Positions 56,708 through 64,000 of a stretch of DNA of 64,000 nucleotides are shown here, one piece after another (position 1 is the first letter of the stretch; each line of letters starts with the position of its first letter). The notes beneath the pieces are model-generated. The model searched no databases and had not been told where the DNA came from. It worked only from the letters and a program-made list of their open reading frames with translations. The DNA lies in contig NC_068974.1 of the NCBI RefSeq assembly GCF_016808095.1, forward strand, positions 26,024,825 through 26,088,824, read 5' to 3'. A program made the position numbers and the translations under genes. The stretch is from Vigna angularis. Its lineage: Eukaryota > Streptophyta > Magnoliopsida > Fabales > Fabaceae.

Positions 56708-58493
56708 TGATGAGTCAATATTTTCTTGACTTCACTTAGGTTATTGTACCGGATTTAATTCGGGAAGTGTGCTTAATTGTCCAGTATTTTCCCATTTTTA
56801 CTAATGGTGCTTAATTTGATCAGAAATTCTTATTTTAATTAATTTGAATTATCTGAGGCTAATTATTTGCATTATGAATTGTAGGAAATTGTTGGATAAT
56901 ATTTGGGACATTTGGATGGCTGTCACATAATTCAAGACTCTCCATAAAAGAAGTGTGCACAAAAAAGAGGACACTATGGTGATTTTACTCTTTGGGCCTT
57001 TGAGAAAGGGGTGCTTCAATTGAAAATGGGGGTGACGTCCAGCAAATTAAAGGTGATGGCCTTGGAGAATAAAAGGTGTTTCATCATTGAAAGCACACAA
57101 CAACCACGTCCTTGAAGGAAGAAGCGTTGTAAGCTGGACAGTCACGTGCTGCATCAAATTACACTTTCATTTTTTATTCAATTGGTTGGAGCAAAGCACA
57201 CGGCCTGCCACATGAAGGAGCTTCCACGTCCAGCACAACAATGGGGTGCACATAGCAACACTTGGAAGCACTGCACAGAGTGAAATGAAGCAGCACGTCC
57301 ACGGTCCAGCAACACAGCTCTCGGTCCAACTTGAAGAGGTGCCCTTGTGCACGTGAGGTCCAGCTGACTGAAGGCAAGGGGTGACATGGAGCAATAGAGA
57401 GAGATCACGGAAGGAAGGCAGAAAAGCACTACATAGCTTGGGAATTAATTTTGCACGTTGGGCTTCACGCATCCACAGCAGCGGTGCATCCAGCAGCGTC
57501 CAGGAGGCATCACGCGTGAAGGAGCTGCACGTCCAGCAAGAAGTGTTGACACGGAGGCATCAATGCTATACGATTATAGCAATGAATTGTTGATTTTGAT
57601 TCCAATGGAGCTCTCCATTTTGATTTTCTTTCTTTTCAAGCTGGAAGAGTGTGCACGCTAACACGTCCTGCAGAGGGAATTCAATTTCTTCTAGAATAGC
57701 TCCTTTAATTCATTTAGTCATTTAGCTGGAAGAGCACATGCGGTGCTTGAACTCATTTTCTTTCTTTTAGAAAAGCTAGACTAAGCATTCATTTTCGGGA
57801 GGTGCACACAATTGCGTTTATCATTTTTTTTTTGGCTTATGAAAAGAGGGCATTTGTTTCACGGAAATGAGGCTCTCGGTCATGGAGGAGAGGGAAGCAA
57901 GCTGCTGAAAAAAATGGGATAAGATGTGACGCTGATTTTATTTTAGAAGAGGATGTTCATTTTGGTTTTAAGAAAGAATGAAACACTGTTACATTTGTTT
58001 ATTTGGAGAAAAGCAATTTAGTTTTTGGCTTTTAGGGGAGCGGTTCAACACATTTTGAATTGTTAATTTTTCCAGCAATGTTACGTTCATTTTGGAGTGC
58101 TGCACGGTGATTGTCATTTTCGTTCTTGTCTCTTAATTATTTCCAGTTGCACGGTGATGGACCTTTACTTTCTTTCTTAGAGAAAAGAGGAAACATGATT
58201 GATGTTTGTGCAATTCAATTAGGCTGCTGTTACGTTTCCTGTACATTTACTGTTCTAGCGTTTTAATTTCAAATTCTGATATGATTTGGTTGAGTTTTAC
58301 CGTTCGGCCTTACTATTTTAACATTTACTTCAACACTTTCAGTTCTGTTATGTTTAATTTCATGTTTTAGTTTAGTTAAATTGTATTCACAAAAACACCT
58401 TCAAAACCTCCCACTACGTGTTTGACCTAAGACTCGAACCACATTTGGTCCTTGAGAGACGACCTAGGAGTCACTTCCTAGCACTATACTGCA
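56708..58493 (+). repeat. LTR of the second Athila-like element (about 1.8 kb)
   Basis: TGATGAGTCAATATTTTC to AGCACTATACTGCA, with the 'GAGAGACGACCTAGGAGTCA' end seen in long Athila LTRs. It is next to copia sequence without a primer site, so it is the 3' LTR. The multiple frames at 57167-57661 come from locally GC-rich LTR sequence. Confidence 0.6.
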
Positions 58494-58500
58494 TTCTTTT

Positions 58501-59842
58501 ATGCAATTAAATTTGATGGGCCACGACAGCCCACATCAAGAAGGTATAGATTATGATGAGATATATGCTCCAGTTGTTAGGTTAGAGGTAATACGCTTAC
58601 TTCTTGCTTACGCATCTATAATGAAATTTAAATTATTTCAGATGGATGTTAAAAGTGCGTTTCTAAATGGTTTTATCAAAGAAGATGTGTATGTTTAACA
58701 ACCACCAGGTTTTGAAGATTTTAAATATCTTAATCACATCTATAAATTGAAGAAAACACTGTATGGTTTAAAACAAGTACCTAGATCTTGGTATGAAAGG
58801 CTTAGCAATTTTCTTTTAGCAAATGATTTTAATAGAGGAAAAGTTGATTCAATGTTATTTATTAAAAGAGTTGGACAACATTTTCTGATTATTCAAGTAT
58901 ACGTTGATGATATCATATTTGGTTCATCTAATAAATCTCTTTGTGAGAATTTCTCTAAGACTATGTAGGGTGAATTTGAGATGTCGATGATGGGAGAACT
59001 AACATTCTTCCTTAGTCTTCAAATTAAGCAAATAGAGGGAAGTACGTTCATTTCCCAAATTAAATACTGCAGGGAAATTCTTAACAAGTTTGAAATGGAC
59101 AACGCTAAGGAAGCATCTACTACCATGGGAACCTCATGCTATTTAGATAAAGATGAGACAGGTAAAAAGGTAAATCAAACTAAATACAGAGGTATGGTTG
59201 GTTCTTTATTATATTTTACTGCTAGTAGACCGAATATTATGCAAAGTGTCTGTGTATGCTAGGTATCAATCTAGTCCTAGAGAATCTCACCTTACTGCAG
59301 TTAAGCGTATATTGAAATATCTTAAGGAAACTACATCCTTTGGTTTCTGGTATCCATCAACAGCGGAACCTAGTCTTGTAGGTTTTTCAGACGCATATTA
59401 TGGAGGTTGTAAGATAGATAGAAAAAGCACTAGTGGAACATGTCATCTTCTAAGTAGTTCCTTAGTTTCCTGGCACTCTAAGAAACAAGCCTATGTAGCC
59501 TTATCAACCATTGAGGCAAAATATATTGTTGTTGGTAATTGTTGTGCACAAATCTTATGGATGAAACAAAAATTAGAAGATTATGATATTCACTTAGATC
59601 GTATACCGCTTAAGTGCAATAATACAAGTGAAATTAATCTTACAAAGGATCCCATAATGTACTCTGAAACCAAACATATAGAGATTAAACACCATTTTCT
59701 TAGAGATCATGTGCAGAAAAGAGTTTGTGAGATAGAATATATCGACTCAAAACACCAATTAACTGATATTTTCACCAAAGCTTTGCCTAAGGATAGATTT
59801 TTTGAGCTTAGGAGGGATTTAAGAATATTAGAAATCTCTTAA
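58501..59842 (+). pseudogene. copia reverse transcriptase and RNase H (3' half of pol)
   Basis: Copia homology starts at about 58535 with 'QEGIDYDEIYAPVVRLE', inside the RT domain; everything upstream is lost. Blocks follow in order: 'FQMDVKSAFLNG', a stop at about 58696, 'LKKTLYGLKQVPRSWYERL', the active site 'YVDDIIFGSS' (about 58903-58932), 'RGMVGSLLYFTASRPNI', then after a frameshift near 59230 the RNase H part 'GFSDAYYGGCKIDRKSTSG' and 'HQLTDIFTKALPKDRF'. Stops at about 58696 and 58966 plus the shift make it inactive. The order RT-RNase H at the 3' end of pol is that of Ty1/copia. Confidence 0.85.
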
Positions 59843-60242
59843 AATTGGTTTTTCTTTATTTTTTCATGTTTCTCGAAATTTAGCATTTTTAATCGACTTG
59901 TTAATCCATTAAAAGTGTTACCCTTGATGAGATGCAGATTTGCTTCCGAATTAATCGATTAATCCAAGTTTTAATCGATTAATTAATTGATTAATTGGTA
60001 TTTTAATCAATTAAATGCGCTCTAGTACGCTGGTTTTTGAATTTCTAGTCGTTGGCAACATCTCTAAACAGCTATAAACAACTATATTGTGAATTTTTTT
60101 TACCGTTCGGAAGCTCTTCTTACCTTATTTATATCCCTTTTGGGCTTCCTTACCTTACTTTGACCTTCCAAACTCTTTTGTGCTTGCCTTCTTCCCTTTT
60201 CATCATCTAAAAGTCTACTGCATTCTTTATCCCCCTCACAAA

Positions 60243-61310
60243 TGGCTGAATCATCCAGAAGGAGGAGAAAAAGAAGCATGGCATCTAAAAGAAACCCTCC
60301 GCAACGTGATGCTAATCTTGAAGGGTGGATTTCTAATGCGCAAGAACAACATGAATGCTTGCAATTTTAGAAGGAGATAGAAGTTCTCAAACAAAAGTTT
60401 ATTGATCTACAATGGTTCACATCTTATAGATTCAACTTTCCTCATCTCATTGTTGAACAAGGGGTTCAATACTTGATGGAACTTCAAGGGAGCTACTAGC
60501 CCGATCTTGTTCGGGTTTTCTACTACAACCTCAAAGTTAATGATGGTATTTTTCACACAAGTGTCAAGGGGATTGATATTGTCCTTGACAATGATGTTTG
60601 GGAAAATGTTGCTAAGATTCCTATTTTGGAAAATTCTTAGATTACTTCGAGTGATTTTGCCTAGTTTAACAAAATCTTGGTGTATCAGTCGTTTTCGAGG
60701 ATTCCCCAACAACTCTAGAATAATCGACTATTTCTTGTTGGTGGACTGAAGATGGAAGAACGTTTGTATTATCTTCTTGTGTGGCTCTTGTGTCCCAGAG
60801 GGTCCAATCATGCCCAATGCTCTGAAGTTGATCTTATGATCATGTATGGAATACTTCAAAGTATTCCTACTAATTGACCTCATCTTATTTAGAGCATCAT
60901 GTACAAAGCAAAAAGTTTGGATTCTACTCTTGGTCTCCCGCATATGCGAATATAAAGGCGTCAATGTCTCCAATGAACGTGCTGAGAGTGTGCTTCCAAA
61001 TCAAAAAATTGGAGATAATTCCTTGAGGGAAATGGGCTTCATAAAGCAAGGAAATTTATATATTCATTCTGATGATGTTGGTGTTCAAGCAGATGAAGAC
61101 GATGAAGATATTCACATGCCTAATCCAACTCTTGTTGCGGGACCATCCCATGTGCAAGAAGAGTTTAGTATGGCAAGCTTATCTAGGCAAATTTTTGAGA
61201 TGGCAAGACTCCAAAATGCTCGCCATGCGGAAATTTGTACTCATCTCAAGAACATTGATGAGAGGATCTCTAGTTTAGAGAAACATTTTCAGGATAATGA
61301 TGAATTTTAG
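60243..61310 (+). pseudogene. Extra ORF downstream of copia pol ('putative plant transposon protein' type)
   Basis: From the ATG at 60243 ('MAESSRRRRKRSMASKRNPP', strongly basic) one frame runs with stops near 60368 and 60498 through 'VEQGVQYLMELQGSY' and 'HTSVKGIDIVLDNDVWE'. After shifts it continues as 'MEERLYYLLVWLLCPRGSNH'. The end (about 60960-61310) is open: 'YKGVNVSNERAESVLPNQKI', an acidic stretch 'DVGVQADEDDEDIHMPNP' and a coiled-coil tail with 'DERISSLEKHF'. This pattern matches the plant transposon protein domain carried by many legume retroelements. It occupies the place of the env-like ORF of Sirevirus-type copia elements, but no signal peptide or membrane segment is visible, so an envelope role is not supported. 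Function unknown. Confidence 0.55.
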
Positions 61311-61561
61311 GTTCTCTTGTTTTAAAAATGCTTTATGTTTTCAATTGTATGCTTTGAACATTCTTGTGTGTTTAAATGTTGATTGATATCCAATAAAATA
61401 TATTATGTTTGTTTACATCTTATGCATACATGCTTTTTATTAAGGGGGCGTATAATTTTAGGGGGAGATATCTTAACACAACTTTTTAATCATGCTAAAA
61501 AAGGGGGAGAAAATAACTTAAAGCTTTGCTTATAATTTATATGTGTTTATTCTCTAATCTC
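61311..61561 (+). other. 3' non-coding tail of the copia element
   Basis: Contains purine tracts AAGGGGGCG, TTAGGGGGAGA and AAAAAAGGGGGAGAA. It runs straight into the last 153 bp of the LTR, so the polypurine tract and most of the 3' LTR were removed by a deletion. Confidence 0.6.
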
Positions 61562-61714
61562 TTAACCTTACTCTTTTTATTTATCTTTACTATTTGCTCT
61601 GTAAGTTAAATATAGAAGAAATTTTAAAAGGCACACATTATTATTAAAAACCAATTCACCACCCTTCTTAGTTTGTAATTCCATGCTAACCATTCCGCTG
61701 CAGCAGCTCTAACA
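61562..61714 (+). repeat. Remnant of the copia 3' LTR (last 153 bp)
   Basis: AACCTTACTCTTTTTATTTA onwards matches 50084-50217 of the 5' LTR and supplies the 11 terminal bases missing there (…CAGCTCTAACA). Confidence 0.8.
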
Positions 61715-61975
61715 CTGACTCAACTATGGAATCACTGAGCAGTTGGTTGAGCTGGATTCGTTTTATAGAATCACCGGGTGCCGAGACTGATGGGATTTTT
61801 ATCACTCCTTTCACCCTGTGTTGAGGTGACTCGACTATGGAATCACCGAACGGTTGGTCGAGGTGAATTTGTTTTATAGAATCACCGAGTGCTGAGACTG
61901 AGAAGCTTTTTATCACTCCTTCTGCCTTGGGTTGAGGTGAATCGACTATGGAATCACGGAGCAGTTGGTGTAGTA
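61715..61975 (-). repeat. 111-bp tandem repeats, right part of the interrupted array
   Basis: Units begin at 61715, 61826 and 61937 with the same 111-bp spacing as 48861-49194. The 76-codon minus frame here is repeat-derived. Confidence 0.9.
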
Positions 61976-62198
61976 ATTTCTGTTGAAAATTGGAAAATAA
62001 ATAACTGAAAACACTTGGTATTATTCCTTCGTATATTATTTAACTAAAATAAAACTTAAAATGCATAGAGTTCCCCGTCCGGTTGCTCCAAACCTTCTCT
62101 TCTTTTGAGCAACTGTACGCGCTTTCCTTAAAAGAGGTAATTTACGTGAGATTATGGTGGGATGAACCGAACGGCTACACTCCAACCAATGCTTCTAT
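61976..62198 (-). other. Non-coding junction within the gypsy element
   Basis: Between the protease end and the repeat array. This is where reverse transcriptase and integrase would be expected; nothing of them is visible. Confidence 0.5.
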
Positions 62199-63422
62199 CT
62201 AACCCTCAGTGTTAGGCTTCAGATCCAAACTTGCCATGGCTACTTCCGAACGTCTTATTTTCTGCCTTGGAGTCCAAGGTTGGACCTTCAAACCGGCCAC
62301 ATAGCACTCTTTGGCTACCTTCTGATCAACCTTAACCGTGAAAATAGTTTCATCCTCCTTTGGGTACATCATTGTCAAATGAGGTGTCGGAACTATTGCT
62401 CCAAAGGCGTTCAAACAGGGTCTGCAAAGTAAAACATTGTATGAAATGTTGGGCTCTACCAACATTATATGAAGTGGTGGCCTCCACCAACAAAAATCAC
62501 GATGCCTTGATATCTTGTTTTCTTTCTGCTCACCATTAGGGTGCGTAAGTTCATCTTTCTGCCCCTTCTAAAATGCATGCATCTCCTCAATGCATATAAA
62601 TTTTGTCGCGCTGTCTTGTAGTTCCCCCAACGTTTGTGGATGTTCGGCATATAGGTTATCGGCAAAGGGTCCCGGTCTCAATGAAGTAGTCAAGCTATTC
62701 AATATGAACTTCCTTTCCACATCCTTTACTTGACGAACGGTTCTGTTAAACCGGTCCATAAAATCTTTCAACGTTTCTTCCTTTCCCTAACGTATCTTGA
62801 CCAAGACAAGGTATGTCAGCTTTTGCGCTCAAATGAATGCATATTGCTGACTGAACAAATTTCGTAGAGTACCAAATCCATCAATAGTTCAAGGGTCCAA
62901 AGAATGGAACCACTCCAAGGCCTCTCCTTTCAAAGATAAAGAGAAAACTCTGCACCAGACTAGATCACTCGAGGAGTAGACTATCATAACATCTACAAAA
63001 GATCGCAAATGCTCATCAAGGTCAATTGTTTCGTTGTACTTCTCCACTATGGGAAGCATCATACTTTTTGGCATTGGTGTCCCCACGACTACTATTGTGA
63101 AGGGATGAAGTCTCTCTGCCTGATCGGTACGGACAACCGCCCCTTGTAGCCTTGGCCCCTATGGACGATTCACTAGGTTGCTGGGCTGCACCTCTTGAGT
63201 TGCCCTAGCTTGAGCACTAGTTTCCTCCTGCCCCCTGTTCTCCGCCCGTACCGTCTGGCCATTCTCGGCCCTGTGTTGTTGTGTTCGTATTACCGATTGT
63301 TGAACTGATTGCTCCCTTTGGCCGTCATTATGCTCAGCCCTTAAGGCTGCAACCTCTACTCTCAACTCCTGCATCTCCCTCTGCATCTCTTGGATTATCT
63401 CCAACTGAAGCTGCTCTGCCAT
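62199..63422 (-). pseudogene. Gypsy gag and protease end of the large element
   Basis: Minus-strand blocks in order: 63422-63159 starts MAEQLQLEIIQEMQREMQEL, a coiled-coil gag start almost the same as at 40917. 63086-62889 is the gag core 'FSLSLKGEALEWFHSLDP'. 62771-62568 has 'FMDRFNRTVRQVKDVERKF'. 62465-62199 has 'NISYNVLLCRPCLNAFGAI', which follows the retropepsin core and in intact copies reads L-L-G-R-P; here Gly is replaced by Cys. Frames are separated by stops and shifts, and the CCHC knuckle region is not recognisable. Dead copy. Confidence 0.75.
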
Positions 63423-63457
63423 TATGGTCTCAATTGGGCTTCTTCTCCATCACTTGG

Positions 63458-63474
63458 CCCCACAATAGGCGCCA
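63458..63474 (-). other. Primer-binding site of the large gypsy element
   Basis: On the minus strand TGGCGCCTATTGTGGGG, three bases inside the LTR edge at 63478. It has the general form TGGCGCCxAxxGTGGGG common in this gypsy group. Confidence 0.65.
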
Positions 63475-63477
63475 AAA

Positions 63478-63917
63478 TGTTTCTTTGTATATTTGTGTAG
63501 GGCTGAGAGACTAACCTTCCTGTTGTAATCTTCCCATCTTCTGACTTCCAACCCTCTTGCTGCTAGCGCTTCAAGTCCAGAATGTGGGAGGATACATGCA
63601 AAAGGCACTCCGACGCTGAAGTTAGGCGTGAGAGTGATTACTCATAATAAGTTAAAAACCCTCTTACATTTGTAGCTTAGCCTTCTATTTATAAGTTATT
63701 TCATGGACCCTAAACTGGAATATGCCTAACAAAACAAACTTACCTTTAATTTCGGTCTGTTACTCATAAACAACTTTAATAAGTTAATAATATCTTTAAT
63801 CAATATCGATATCTTTAATTGTTGTGTTATTAATTTATGAACTACTTATTTGCCCAATAACAATAATTTAGTCGTTGGCCCAATACTAACCGTTCGGTAT
63901 GTGCCCTATACCATACA
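63478..63917 (-). repeat. 5' LTR of the large gypsy element (440 bp)
   Basis: Minus strand starts TGTATGGTATAGGGC and ends '...AAGAAACA'. The U5 motif, a reverse complement of CACTCCGACGCTGAAGTTA, lies at about 63606. Paired with 48085-48592. Confidence 0.85.
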
Positions 63918-63922
63918 AAAAT

Positions 63923-64000
63923 AATTTTAGATATCTTGCCTTTCAAGTTAGGAAAATTAAAATTTTGGAAAAAGTCGTATTAGAATGCATAGATGTAGGA
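63923..64000. other. Flank outside the nest
   Basis: Original target region to the right of the gypsy insertion, continuous in origin with 48079. No gene visible. Confidence 0.5.

Larger units (their letters stand above)
49199..61714 (+). mobile_element. Ty1/copia element with extra ORF after pol, heavily rearranged
   Basis: It starts with an LTR at 49199 (TGTTAGCAAAATG) and ends with CTCTAACA at 61714. Flanks are GTGAC (49194-49198) and CTGAC (61715-61719), one mismatch. Its 5' LTR is cut 11 bp before its end by the Athila-like element. gag, protease, integrase and the start of reverse transcriptase are missing. Reverse transcriptase/RNase H, an extra ORF and a 153-bp stub of the 3' LTR remain on the right. 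Confidence 0.75.
48080..63922 (-). mobile_element. Ty3/gypsy element (minus strand) with target duplication, hosting nested insertions
   Basis: 3' LTR 48085-48592 and 5' LTR 63478-63917 pair along their length. They are flanked by AAAAT on both sides (48080-48084, 63918-63922). Its own internal sequence is 61715-63477 (primer site, gag, end of protease, non-coding repeats) and 48593-49198 (repeats, polypurine tract). Reverse transcriptase, RNase H and integrase are absent, so it was non-autonomous before or after insertion. A copia element (49199-61714) sits inside its 111-bp repeat array. Confidence 0.85.

Noticed and set aside
57167..57661. Overlapping frames of 60-100 codons on both strands
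   Set aside because: Inside the long Athila LTR in a locally GC-richer part; no motif and mutual overlap.

Overview
The window is plant nuclear DNA, very probably from a legume of the Phaseoleae (Vigna/Phaseolus type). It is AT-rich, its host genes have spliced introns, it is packed with Ty1/copia, Ty3/gypsy, Mutator-like and CACTA elements, and it carries an isoflavone-type O-methyltransferase. The species assignment is inference. Only two intact host genes can be supported: a nine-exon MAK16 gene (ribosome biogenesis, 18955-25321, +) and a two-exon SAM-dependent O-methyltransferase (44163-45435, +). Almost everything else is transposon-derived and mostly broken.

Layout, left part. 1-1629 is the edge of an Athila-like Ty3/gypsy element (minus strand) that sits in the 5' LTR of a gag-only copia element (1630-6001, +). 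6.6-12.1 kb is a decayed Mutator-like (MULE) region: a plant-mobile-domain (PMD) fragment on the plus strand, and on the minus strand a FAR1/MuDR-type transposase with an OTU-like protease domain. A non-autonomous CACTA element (10218-11878, 3-bp target duplication CCA) has split the transposase. 12.2-15.5 kb is a decayed gypsy element with a gag remnant. 16-18.7 kb is AT-rich spacer.

Middle part. MAK16 (18.9-25.3 kb) has a solo LTR with a perfect 5-bp target duplication in intron 4, and separate tandem duplications in introns 7 and 8. 26.6-28.0 kb holds gag and Ulp1-protease-like remnants, followed by an LTR rich in short tandem repeats (28.0-29.2 kb). 30.9-35.4 kb is one very long inverted repeat (foldback). 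Its left arm was hit by a MULE with roughly 400-bp terminal inverted repeats and a 9-bp target duplication. 36.2-38.8 kb holds a 'putative gypsy type transposon' domain fragment and a copia LTR. 40657-42937 is the oddest object: two 205-bp LTRs of the same family in inverted orientation, each followed inward by a primer-binding site, with a central 457-bp LTR that has a polypurine tract abutting it on both sides.

Right part. After the O-methyltransferase comes a datable nest. A gypsy element on the minus strand (48085-63917, target duplication AAAAT on both sides) contains a copia element on the plus strand (49199-61714, duplication GTGAC/CTGAC). That copia in turn contains an Athila-like element on the minus strand (50218 to about 55790) fused to the 3' end of another Athila-like element on the plus strand (about 55790-58493). 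The copia element carries an extra, env-position ORF downstream of reverse transcriptase/RNase H. No CRISPR arrays, rRNA or tRNA genes were seen. Coordinates of LTR edges were read by eye from paired copies and terminal TG...CA; those with target duplications are firm, and those marked approximate are not.
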